Part shown: one piece after another, positions 53,722 through 64,000 of the stretch
Layout: each line of letters starts with the position of its first letter
Position numbering within the stretch: position 1 is the stretch's first letter
Source: Whitmania pigra
Taxonomy: Eukaryota > Annelida > Clitellata > Hirudinida > Haemopidae
DNA: 64,000 nucleotides
Direction of reading: 5' to 3'
Assembly (NCBI GenBank): GCA_021613335.1
Contig: JAJTWR010000398.1
Span: forward strand, 2,061,001-2,125,000
Notes under the pieces: model-generated
What the model was told of the DNA's origin: nothing
The model's input: only the letters and a program-made list of their open reading frames with translations
Databases searched by the model: none
Position numbers and translations under genes: made by a program

Positions 53722-56700
53722 ATGGCAAAAAAGACGAATTCGGCTTCTAAAAGGCAGCAAAATCAAAAGCAGAGCTCAAATGGCCAGGTAACATCTCAAA
53801 CGGCGTTCGTTCCAGAAACACGGTCAGCAATTCAAAAGAAGATTAAGGAAGTCGAAGAAAACATTACAGCCATGAATCTACTAGTTATGTACAACATGCA
53901 ATTCTTTTCCTATTGGGCATCGTTACGGCGATGGCGTTTGCAGGATACTTTTGGTACAACAAAGTTCTGATGGACATTGTAACAACTCCATTGAATGTTG
54001 CAAAAGTCATCGACCAAAGTTTGTCAGATGCTTCTGTAGACTCAAGCAGATTTTGGGGTTCATATCGCTCTGGTCTCTATTTTGGTCTAAAGGCAAGAAG
54101 CCCAAACTCTCCAAACTTTGGTTTACACATTTTTTTTTTAATTGTATATACCTTATGTTTTGATTGAATTGTGGTTTGCTTTCAAAGGCATGATGTGGAT
54201 GGCACAGCCGTCGAAGTTTCCTCCAGAGATAAGACATTGGTGCAGTCAGGGAGATGGCCTGGGCAAATATGGCTGGGTGGCTCATGATGGTGTGAACTTT
54301 GGGATTCATCAGGCTTTTGACAATCAATACATCATCAAGAGTTCCTTTGTCAAGCAGCCTGGAGGAAAACATGGAGGGGATTGGACTGCTAAAATACATT
54401 TGGAGCCAAAGGTTGTGTAGTATCAGTCATATATTTAAATTATTGTTTGAAAAGCATCAGGTTTATACTATTTGTAATCATACCTTGTGATATGAATAAG
54501 AATACAAATATGTATATGAATGTTTAGATAATTTGCTGTTTGGTATTAAATTGTTTTTTTTTGCAAGCATGAGTTTTTCTCTATTTTTTGTGTATTTTCG
54601 TTATGTGTAGATATACCTTTAGAGCTTTGAATATACCGTGTTAGTTATTAAAAGGAAAAACTGTGACTAAGGAATGTGTCCAATGATTGTTGGCTTGCCA
54701 TTCCAACCTGATGCTCAGTTTGCAGGGTGTCTTAAGAATTCAATGGTGATCATGTTCCCATCGACCCATAAGTACTGTAGATGTTTTTCGTACATATTTA
54801 ATACATAATAAATAATATTTCTGAATTGTTAACATAACCAACAAATCGAATTTTTCAGCCGTCTGCACCAAAAGATCTTACAGTTTCCCTCATGTTGTAC
54901 ATGTCATTGGATGGTGACAAAGGACACCTCGATGCTCACACTTCCAGGAGCATCTTGAACGGAATATCCGGAGCCTCTGAGGATCTCGGCCAATTTCACC
55001 TCCGCTTCAAAATGAGCGAAGAGTCAAAAAAATTGGTGATGTTTCAAAATCACCTCGTAACCAGGGTTCCAGAAGACGTCGGAGATTTAAAGAATGTCAT
55101 TTTCAACAATTTCGGAGTGACGCAGATGAAAAATTCGCCGAATCACTATTTTGCCCTCCAAGGAACTCGAATGCCGGAAGGAGTTGACGTTAAAAAAGCC
55201 AATTTCATGGTCAGTCAGGTAACTGTGAGACTCCCCTTTGAGATGGAAGCGGTCTATGAGTCAGGTAGTGCAGAATCGAGAATTAATGAGTTATCTGGCA
55301 ATTATTATGACGAGCTACTGCTCAAGTATGAAAATGAATTTAGTGAAAGATTCGAAAAAGTTTTCCACATGAAAGAAAAGAAATTTTCACAACATGAAAT
55401 CGATTTTGCGAAATCGACATTCAGCAACCTGATCGGAGGTGTTGGATATTTCTATGGCTCCTCCTTGGTTAAGTCAAAGTACAACAAAGAACCGGTACCC
55501 TACTGGGATGCTCCCCTGTACACGGCGGTACCTTCGAGATCATTCTTTCCTAGGGGCTTCTTGTGGGACGAGGGTTTCCACAACCTTCTCATCGGTCACT
55601 GGGATGCTTCCATGACGACGGACATCATTGGACATTGGCTCGACCTGATGAACTCGGAAGGATGGATACCGAGGGAACAGATTCTCGGATCAGAGGCTCG
55701 AGCCAGAGTACCGCAAGAGTTTGTCGTCCAAAGCAATGAAAATGCCAATCCGCCCACATTGTTTCTGACTCTGGAGAAGCTTTTAAAAGATAAAAAATTC
55801 ATCGAGAATCACAAGTCTTTTCTTGAGACCATATATCCTCGCCTGACTGCCTGGTATAATTGGTACAACAAGACCCAGATTTCTCCTCATTACTACTCTG
55901 CCTACTTCTGGAGGGGAAGGAATGGCACGACAATCCAAGAACTCAACCCCAAGACACTGACTTCGGGTTTGGACGACTTCCCGAGGGCAAGTCATCCCAC
56001 TGAGCACGAGCGTCACCTCGATCTGAGATGCTGGGTTACCTACATGTCTGGCATCTTGTCAAAAATTGCAAAAATTCTAAACAATGACCAGTGGAAAGCA
56101 TTCGACTCGACGCATAAGTTGTTGACAGATCCGAAACTGTTGAACGAACTCCACTGGTCCGAATCCAAAGGCAGATACAGCGACTTTGGATTTCACTCGG
56201 AGAAAGTGGAACTAAAGAGACCTCCGAAGGTTCCGAGGAGCCAAAAGCCAGGTCAGAGGCCAAACAATGAGAACCAACACCCTCCCGAGAAAATCAGAGT
56301 CACTTTGAGCGACCCGACCTACAAACTCGTCGACACGGAGTTCGGATACGTCAACATATTTCCATTTCTTCTGAAAATCTTAGAACCCACCTCTCCTCAG
56401 CTGGGGAAGATTCTGACGGACCTTTCCGATCCGGAACTGCTGTGGACGCCGTTCGGCCTTCGTTCCCTCGCGAGAACGTCTCCTCATTATCGGATGCACA
56501 ACACAGAACACGATCCCCCCTATTGGAGGGGATCCATCTGGATAAACATCAACTACTTGGCAGTGTCGGCTCTGAAGCACTATCGGGTCACCGAAGGTCC
56601 CTACAGTACCACGGCAGGCAAGCTCTACCAGAGCCTTCGGGAAAACCTGATCAGGAACGTGCACGAACAGTACGTCAAAACGGGCTACGTTTGGGAACAG

Positions 56701-56790
56701 TACGACGACTTGACGGGAGCAGGAAAAGGCAGTCATCCCTTTACAGGCTGGTCGTCTCTTGTGGTTCTCATGATGTCTGAACAGTATTGA
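53722..56790 (+). CDS. MOGS: Mannosyl-oligosaccharide glucosidase (glucosidase I, GH63), with an apparent 5' frameshift
   Basis: MOGS is a type II ER membrane enzyme that removes the outermost alpha-1,2-glucose from the N-glycan precursor just after transfer to protein. The exons are 53722-54120, 54188-54411 and 54859-56790 (GT/AG; phases match at both introns), giving about 850 residues, as in the family. The start MAKKTNSASKRQQ (53722) gives a basic cytosolic tail; ATG 53704 is an alternative. The membrane anchor (GIVTAMAFAGYFWYN) is followed by FWGSYRSGLYFGLKARSP. The GH63 catalytic part holds AVPSRSFFPRGFLWDEGFH, EARARVPQEF, NPPTLFLTL, ASHPTEHERHLDLRCW and EHDPPYWRGSIWININYLA. Stop TGA is at 56788-56790. 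Oddity: the cytosolic tail and the anchor lie in different frames, meeting near 53895-53912, and I found no GT-AG pair that joins them in phase. A one-base loss in the T-run at 53905-53908, real or an assembly error, would explain it. The rest of the gene is intact. Confidence 0.93.
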
Positions 56791-56877
56791 GCAGAGTTGT
56801 TTGGTTTTTTTTTTTTTTGAGGGGGTCCATGTTCCACGTTTCCCTGAACGCATGGCATCTCAGTTTGATTTTCTCCT

Positions 56878-56883
56878 AATAAA
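56878..56883 (+). terminator. MOGS polyadenylation signal
   Basis: AATAAA lies 88 nt after the MOGS stop codon, in AT-rich 3' sequence, at normal spacing for a short 3' UTR. It is the first such hexamer after the stop. Confidence 0.6.
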
Positions 56884-56999
56884 ATAAGAAACTTTTTAAA
56901 AGTAGGACAATGTTCTTTAGGCAGAACTGTTTGTTATATTTATATATACTCTGCAATACTAATTAATGTAATAAATTCTTGGGGGAGAATTTCATATTG

Positions 57000-59592
57000 C
57001 AAGTAAACTGCGCTAATTTTAATTAATTACTTTTAATTGGTATGATGGCAAACGCTAACAAAGCTCACGTTTTCCTATAGTTGTATACGAATCAGTATAT
57101 TATACAAAGTTCGTAATTGGCTCTCATTTCTTTCAGTCTAATTCATCTTAGTTATTCAACAGACTTTAATCAAATAAATAAATCTCATTTCTGCGCGGCT
57201 GAAGATCGATTTGGGTGGTGAGGGTTGCCGGGTCAAGGGGGTTGGTAAATGTCCATAGACCCAGAAATTTCTGAGGATCGCACGTCCTGATTTTAAAATG
57301 TTACTGTCATGACCTTTTTCCCTGAATATCCATTACCTTATTGGCCAGGAATTTCTTCTAGCGATCCTGTTGAAGGCCTGGTGAGAGCTTTGGTATATAG
57401 GGTTCGTTAGTACGAGAGGGCAATTAGAAGCTTACCAACATTAATAAAATATAATTTTTTTTAAAGCCATGTGCTGTGTCCATAGACTATTCGTAACCAA
57501 TATGAACAAAAGCAGAAACATTGCGCATAGTCGAAAAGCTAATCAGCTAAAATTTAGCTGTGAAATTAAACTCAAATCTTGCACTTGCTACTTCATCCAT
57601 CATCTCCTTAGACTAACACTTTATGGCCAGCAAAGTCCTACATTTTATTCTTAAGTAAAACTAGAGCATTCCTTGCTAAAAGCTCTAACGACTTGATTTT
57701 TACCAACTGAGTGTGAAAGTTAGTTTCGAGATCTCCAGGACCACCAAGATAAGGCATCAATCAGTCACGTGACATGTTTAATCATGTGGCGCATAAACGT
57801 CTGCACTGAAATCTTTGATTCCCGATGCCTGACTCGATGGATCATGATTTCAAAAATCTGTCGTATGTTAGAGTTCTTTACGATCGCTCAATATCTCAGC
57901 ATTTAACCGCTTTTTTTTTTTAATTTTTTTTTTTTTTACAAATTGAATACTGACATATTCGATTATCCTCTAAATCATGCATTGACATCATCAGAATGCT
58001 CTCAGCTAAACGTTGGCAGAACTTAATGAACTCTAATTTTCGGAAAATTCTCAAAAACCTCATGACCCAGATAAGGGCCCTGCGTGGCGAGCCCACAAAA
58101 AACTAAATATGAAATTCCAGCGTTCAATTCTTTGTTTTATTTATATTTTTAAATCTGACAAATCAAAAATCACAAGCGACGCCCAAGATTCGCAATATAA
58201 ACATAAACGTTGTTAATTGCCGAGCCGGATGGCTATTAGTGAAAATAAAATAAGCTGAGACCGAATAATGGCACAAGACCACCGAAGAAGTAGCTAGAAA
58301 TGTTCACACCCTCGTCTGCTAACAAACAGAGTTGCTTAAAAACTTGACATTTGCTCAACTTCAACTTTTTGGCTGTTTTTTGTTTGAAAAAAACATGAAA
58401 CTACAACACGGTGGGCTACAAAATCTTTCACAAGCGCACGAATTTATACCTTATTAGGAAGAACAGTCGGTTTGTTAGGCCAATAGTCGTCGATCCTAAC
58501 TTTCTACAGGGTGGTCCTGGATTTTTAAGCTTATCAGGTTCTAGCTTAGCGCTTTCTACCCCTACCTGTGGAGTTTGCGTTGAAGCAGAATTATACTTAA
58601 CACAATTCGTTTCATTTCCAAATTGAGACTTTTCCAACAAGTCGAGAGAATCCAGGTTCCTTGGTACAGTCTCATGACGGACCACCTTCGATTAAAGCGA
58701 TGATGCAGTCGGTAACTATGAAAGAGTTTATTTATGGCGACGCAAGAGCCAGCAATTCACTTGTAGATGGTGATGTATTATGGCCTCACAACCAGCCTTT
58801 TCTATATCTCTCTCTCTCTCGACAGAGCTCCACTAGAATTTGCGTGTGGTCTTTTCAAAATGCCTTTTAGCAGTCGATTGTAAAGATCACAAGAGAACAA
58901 AAATACCTATGACAATGGTGGTGATGAAAAATATGGTTAGCGAGCGTTTATTGTTTAGCAAAATAAGACTTGTAGAGGAAACATTTTCGTAAATCGGGTG
59001 CGCTGTGGGGTCGCGCTTGTGCGCATAATTTATTCAGACTCCGCCCACTCTGAATACTATAGTAGTTAATAATGCAGACAGTTTTGTTTACGTTTGCAGG
59101 AGCTTGTGTCTTAAGAGGGCCGGCCTTTTTGATGTTTCAAGCGATTCTCGTTCAGAAATCTTCTCAGTTCGTAGGGTCGTGGTTTTTGCGAACTTCAATT
59201 CGTTTAAAATCGGATGGAATTGCGGAATTGCAAACTGATTAACTTGCGACTCATTCTTGACAGTGATGTTAGACGTGCAGTTAGACTGAACTGTATTTGT
59301 TCTCATTAAAATTCAACCTTATTAACCGCTTCGATTACTAGAAAAGCATGACGGTTGTTCGTCGTTCGTTGCAGGCGTTCGAATTCCGACAGTTGGACTA
59401 TTAAACGAGTTTTGACGAGACTGATAATATTTGGATCAAATTGTTGTTGTTGTTGTTGATTGGAGTCGTTCGGATACTCTCTCTCTCTCATGTTGTCGTC
59501 GTTATACTTTCGAGCGGCAGACGAACCATCGCTCCGATGTGTTTAGAAAAGACAGGGACTGAACCGGGCTGAAGGTTTGCCGGCGATTTGCT
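57000..59592 (+). promoter_or_regulatory. Upstream region and probable 5' UTR of Patched, with GLI-like sites
   Basis: No convincing gene lies between MOGS and Patched. The GLI/Ci consensus is GACCACCCA (TGGGTGGTC on the other strand). One-mismatch matches lie at 57212-57220 (TGGGTGGTG), 57739-57747 (GACCACCAA), 58277-58285 (GACCACCGA) and 58508-58516 (AGGGTGGTC). Patched is a direct Hedgehog target in many animals, so these are candidate autoregulatory sites. The last few hundred bases before 59593 are moderately GC-rich and contain CT-rich and GTTGTT stretches, probably 5' UTR. A minus-strand open frame at 58428-58685 looks like a decayed insertion. Confidence 0.4.
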
Positions 59593-62321
59593 ATGGCGAT
59601 CGTGTTGAGGACAGAATCCGTGTGGAGGGACGAGGCCGGGGAGTCTGAAATGATGGAAGTGGGTGGATCTGGAGTGGGTCGTAGGTCCCCCAGGAGTTTG
59701 ATGGTGAGGCCGAGTTTTGTCGACGCATTCGTGGCCTATACTCAAGTCAGTAAGGTAAGAATCTTTAAGTTTCTTTATTGGAATTAGATTGTTAGGATAT
59801 TAGTTCTGTTTGGATTCCTTGTTACAGTGTTTTGATTTTAATTCTTAAACTTAAACTTCTGATTAAAGTTTATTGTTGACTTTTTGAAAGAGTTATTCCA
59901 ATGTGAAGTGCTATCATATGCAATTCAGGGCAAGGCTAGAGGCAAGATGAAGACTCTCTGGCTGAGGCTAGTCATGCAGAAGTACTTGTCGCAGCTCGGA
60001 AATTTTATCCAGATACACTGCGGAAAGATAGTTTTTGTTGGTCTGGTCGCCTTGTTCATGTCATGCCTAGGGTTAAAGACTTACCAAATAGAGAGTGACA
60101 TCAACAAACTTTGGATTGATGGTGAGCCTTTGATCAGACAGTCTCTGTCTTGTGTTGGGAAGCCACACTCTGCTATCATCTTGTTCCCAACTTTTTCTGA
60201 GTCTTGCCATTAATCTTGATTATAGATTTGTTTTCCTTCAGGAAGGATGTCAAATGGGTAGAGAGTGTTTTGCTGGTGTCGTGATTGTTTTTTGTTTTGC
60301 CGTTTGTGTGCTTTAAAAATTTGTTGCGGTGAAACATGTTTGCTCGATGCAGCTTGACTAAAGGTTCACAGGTTCACATTTCAGACGGTTGATGTTGGAC
60401 AAATGTTTGAATGTCGTTCGTCAAAATCAAATCATCGCTCCTACCATTTGCAATGGAAATGTATTTATAGCCGGCAGTCGCATGGCCAGGGAGATGAAGT
60501 ACACCGCGGATGCTTTGGGGATGGACGACGGAGAGATAAACGAGGCCGTCATCCAAGTGTCCGAAGACGAGGGTCAGAACGTTTTGACGGTCGAAAGTCT
60601 CCTGCTTCATCTGGATGTTCTCAAAGAAGTCGTTTCTGTCAACATGCACATGTTGGACATGTGAGAAGATTTTTTCTTGTCTTGCCAGGATGTTTGATCT
60701 TTAAGCTGATGTCATGTCTTGTTAATTTCGTTTATTTATTTTTTTTTTATATTTAAAAAAAATTATTTTCTGCAAGACCTTGGAAGTTCAGGGACGTTTG
60801 CTACATGCTTCCTTTCAACTACATCGACTTGAGCAAGTTTTCAGACAGTTACTTGGATCAAGGCGATACTTCGAAGAAGTTTGGCCAGGTGAAGAGTTGG
60901 ATTGTAATCGCTCGTGTATTTGCTCACACTGACGGTGGAATGGTTTGCAGGTTCTCGAAGACCTCATGCCGTGTTTTATCATCTCTCCATTGGAATGTTT
61001 TTGGGAGGGAAGCAAACTCGTTGCTTATAAAAGTGTCTCGTTACCGTGAGTTTACATTCCAGTTTACATTCCGCGCTTAGAATTTACACAATTTTTGTTC
61101 GTGGGTTTATTTGATTCGTTGTTATTGTTCGCTTCCAGCGGTTACGGAGAAGTCGATTGGACGAATCTTAATCCGCAGGACGCCGTCGACAAGTTAAGTC
61201 AGTTCTCACCTTCCATGGCCAACAACATTAGGGAAGTTATGGACAAAGTCAGTTAAGATTTTTACTCCGTTTATTTGTTTTGCATCATTTTAAATTTTAA
61301 AATCGTTGACGACTGTTGATAAACAGGCTGGAATTTCAACCGGTTACCAAGAAAAGCCTTGCCTCGATCCCCACGATCCAGCCTGCCCTGAAACTGCCCC
61401 GAATTTTTCATCTAAAGAGGTACTCGGGCTGAGAAGTAATTCAAGCGCGCTATATAAATTCAGATTTCACGATGATGGTGTTTTTTTTTCTTTTTCTTGT
61501 CAAAACATTTTAGCCACCCGACGTTGCGTCTGTTCTCGCTCAGGGCTGCGAAGGATTCGCCAAGAATTACATGCACTTCAGTGAGGACATGATGCTGGGG
61601 GGGATACAAAGGAACAAATCGGGTCACATCGTCAGGTGGGTCGATCGGTCGGATGGTTTGGGTTCTTAATTACTTCTTAATTTGGGAGGCATTTTGAGAG
61701 AAGAATCTGCTTTTCGAATCTCGTTTTGGGCCTCGGTAGCGATGATTTTGACTGTGGTGATGATGACAACGATGAGATGATGATGATGATGGTGACTGTG
61801 GTGATGACGACGACGACGATGAGATGTTGATGATGATTATGGTGATAACTTTGATGATGATGATGATGATGAGAAGGAGAATGTTACCATGACTACCACG
61901 GCTTTGTGAGGTCGTGTTTCGTTTATTTTTTGCCTGAAAAGTATGCAGCTTATCGGACCACCCTGATCTTAGTTTCATTCAAAGGCTGCTCGCTCCACTT
62001 TCTGAGACGAGCTTGATTCTTTCATAAATAAAGAGCGCTCGACTTTCTTCTGAACTGTCTGTCTGTCTGTCTGTCTGTCTGTCTTTTTATGGGCCGCGAT
62101 GGCGATGATGATGATGATCATCGTTGTAATAAAGTTAATCATGATGGAGATACTGGCGACGATGACAATGATAACGATAATCATGACCATGATGATGGCC
62201 ATGGTTAGGATGGTGTTCATGATGATGATCCCTTCTGAGAAATTCTAGTCATTGTGTAGTGTGCCAGTGATGATGGGAAGCTGCGGTTACGGGAATGGTT
62301 TTCGCTATGTCGGTCATGATG

Positions 62322-62353
<32 letters not shown>

Positions 62354-62674
62354 GATGATGGTGGTGATGATGATGGTGGTGATGATGATGGTGATGATGA
62401 TGGTGGTGATGATGACGTTGGTGGTGGAAGCAATGAAATTTATGTTGATGAGAAACTGTTGTGGATGAACTTTGTTGCATCCATCGGCCTTCCTCTTCCG
62501 GGTGGTCTCGCTTGGGGGGGGGTCTCATCTCTCATCTCTGTGTGGTCTCGTGTGGCTTCCTGGAGTAACTTAATTGAGGATAATAGCAGCACCAATAATG
62601 ATGCTACTATTATTATTGTTATTGTTTTATTATTATTATTATTATTATTATTGTTGTTGTTATTATTATTATTG

Positions 62675-62729
<55 letters not shown>

Positions 62730-62743
62730 GATTATTATTATTA

Positions 62744-62797
<54 letters not shown>

Positions 62798-64000
62798 TAT
62801 TATTATTATTATTGCTATTATTATAATGTTATTATTATTGTTGTTGTTGTTATTGTTATTATTGCTGTTGTTATTGTTATTGTTATTATTATAATTTTAT
62901 TATTATTGTTGTTGTTATTGTTGTTGCAAGTAACAAAGTGAAACTGTAGTAATACTTTCACATTCTTATCATTGTTGTTAGTCGTTTAGGTTTTTAGTAA
63001 CAACAACTACATCGACAATGGTTGCTATGGTTGCGACAATATCAACAAATTTCAATGATGACATTTTCCAGTCTTTGATCTCGAAACTCGACTTGAGATG
63101 TGATTGTGATGATGGATGGACCCTGAGGATCCATTGATGTGCCTTGCTGAAGTTAATTAACCAGCTAATTAATTAACGTATTAATTAACGTATTAATTAA
63201 CTAAATAATAACCTAATTAATTAGTCCACCATTTCAGGTCTCAGGCCCTCCAGTCGACCATCATGTTAGTGGGTGAAAAGATGCTCTTCAACATGTTCAA
63301 GGACAACCCTCCCACTCTGCCCTGGAATGACAGCGTAGCAGGGGAGGTGATAAGAGCCTGGGAGAAACAGATGACCAAGGTCAGTCTCTGGGGGTTGTCT
63401 AGGATACGTTGAGGGGAGTGAGGTGTGTCCTTAGTGAGGCGATGGGGATGATGATGATGATGGCGGTCGTTGTGACATAAATTGTGATTTAAATACTTTT
63501 TAATGTTAATTGGGATGATTTTATTAATTAGCACCCTAACTGATGCCAGTTTTCCACTATATATATTTTTTTTTTGTGTCTTTAGTTATAAATAAATAAG
63601 ATTTTAATGGATTTCAAACATGTCTGGAACTGATATCATAGTACATATAGTACATATATAGGTAACAATTAAGCCTATCATTGTTGCCATAATTTTTATC
63701 CTCATACCATCTGGGGCAGGTCGTGGACAAGTTCATGACCTCTCGCGGGGGTCACCAGGATCATCGACCTGGAAGGTCAAAGCGATTGAGAGACAAAGTC
63801 CATTCCTTCACCTCCAGCAACATGGTAGAGATGCTGGCAGAATATTCTCAAGTCAGCTACCTCAGAATCGCTCTGGGCTTCCTCCTCATGGTATTGTATT
63901 TGTGAAGTTGTTTTTTTCTTATGTTTTTAATGGGTTTTTTTATGGGTTTTTATGTTGTTTTTTTTATGTTTTTATTTTGTAGGTCATTGTTCTTTGTTCT
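59593..64000 (+). CDS. PTCH1: Patched, Hedgehog receptor; 5' part, continues past the window edge
   Basis: Patched is a 12-pass, RND-related sterol transporter that represses Smoothened and binds Hedgehog. The exons seen are 59593-59754, 59929-60121, 60471-60660, 60777-60888, 60951-61045, 61139-61247, 61327-61419, 61514-61635, 63238-63379, 63720-63890 and 63983-64000+, all GT/AG and in phase (469 codons so far). The N-terminal cytosolic part contains [21 protein letters not shown]1 is at about residues 88-104 ([18 protein letters not shown]). The first extracellular domain carries [63 protein letters not shown] and an N-glycosylation site [23 protein letters not shown] leads into TM2 ([13 protein letters not shown]), the start of the sterol-sensing domain. 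ATG 59593 is chosen because it gives an N-terminus of about the length seen in fly Patched; an upstream coding exon is not excluded. The 1.6-kb intron after 61635 is filled with GAT and ATT arrays. Confidence 0.95.
61421..61470 (+). mobile_element. SINE/MITE tail-like fragment inside a Patched intron
   Basis: Starting right after the donor at 61419, the intron reads CTCGGGCTGAGAAGTAATTC then AAGCGCGCTATATAAATTC. The GCGCTATATAAAT core is the same as in the tail of the 19.0-kb SINE, in the opposite orientation to that element. It is short, so it could be chance plus a related end motif. Confidence 0.35.
61740..62930. repeat. Cluster of arrays filling a Patched intron
   Basis: Degenerate GAT runs at about 61740-61875, (GTCT)n at 62056-62084, GAT/GGT at 62318-62420, and ATT with GTT interruptions at 62608-62930, all inside the intron 61636-63237. 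Confidence 0.85.
61956..61964 (+). promoter_or_regulatory. GLI-like site in the large Patched intron
   Basis: GACCACCCT differs from the GLI consensus GACCACCCA at the last base. A second one-mismatch site (CGGGTGGTC) lies at 62499-62507 in the same intron. Both are in the non-repetitive parts of an otherwise microsatellite-filled intron. Confidence 0.3.

Noticed and set aside
56380..56853. 157-codon minus-strand frame
   Set aside because: It is antisense to the conserved GH63 region of MOGS.
59306..59745. Minus-strand frames with a Gln run and [14 protein letters not shown] sequence upstream of and over the Patched start
   Set aside because: The second frame is antisense to Patched exon 1. 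The first sits in its probable 5' UTR, with the glutamines from a TTG repeat, and has no homology I recognise.

Overview
This is nuclear DNA from a bilaterian animal. It is AT-rich. Four genes carry many GT-AG introns and encode metazoan proteins: a stomatin, an ABL tyrosine kinase, the ER glucosidase MOGS and the Hedgehog receptor Patched. Very long trinucleotide, tetranucleotide and pentanucleotide arrays and a tRNA-derived SINE are also present. The ABL amino end (MG..QGK) and the Patched GKARGK motif look protostome-like, so a marine or other protostome invertebrate is plausible, but the window does not let me place the species.

Positions 1 to about 40.9 kb are gene-poor. They consist mostly of AT-rich spacer, microsatellites ((AAT)n, (GAT)n, (ATC)n, (ATGG)n, (ATAAT)n), minisatellites, one SINE near 19.0 kb and SINE-tail fragments. 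Inside this desert I find coding-like exons with good splice sites on the minus strand: a signal-peptide exon at 22.3-22.6 kb, two phase-compatible exons at 16.1-16.3 and 14.1-14.2 kb, and a pair of exons at 33.3-33.9 kb. I do not recognise their family. A GC-richer, coding-like island of unknown nature lies at 28.2-28.9 kb.

Positions 41.0-63.9 kb are gene-dense. A stomatin-family gene (+, 41.0-45.2 kb) runs tail-to-tail into ABL (-, 46.3-53.3 kb). ABL is complete: 11 coding exons, 1266 codons, myristoylation signal, SH3, SH2, kinase and F-actin-binding tail. ABL stands head-to-head with MOGS (+, 53.7-56.8 kb), with only about 470 bp between start codons. The MOGS amino end shows an apparent one-base frameshift at its membrane anchor. 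Patched (+, from 59.6 kb) follows; its first 11 exons (469 codons, to the start of the second membrane helix) are in the window and the gene runs off the right edge. The region upstream of Patched contains several near-consensus GLI sites, which fits Patched being a Hedgehog target.

The four recognised genes do not form one pathway. They cover membrane scaffolding (stomatin), cytoskeletal and phosphotyrosine signalling (ABL), N-glycan trimming in the ER (MOGS) and Hedgehog reception (Patched). I saw no prokaryotic-style system, CRISPR array or complete autonomous transposon. The most worthwhile leads are the orphan minus-strand exons, the MOGS frameshift, the GLI-like site cluster, and an excess of the palindrome TGACGTCA.
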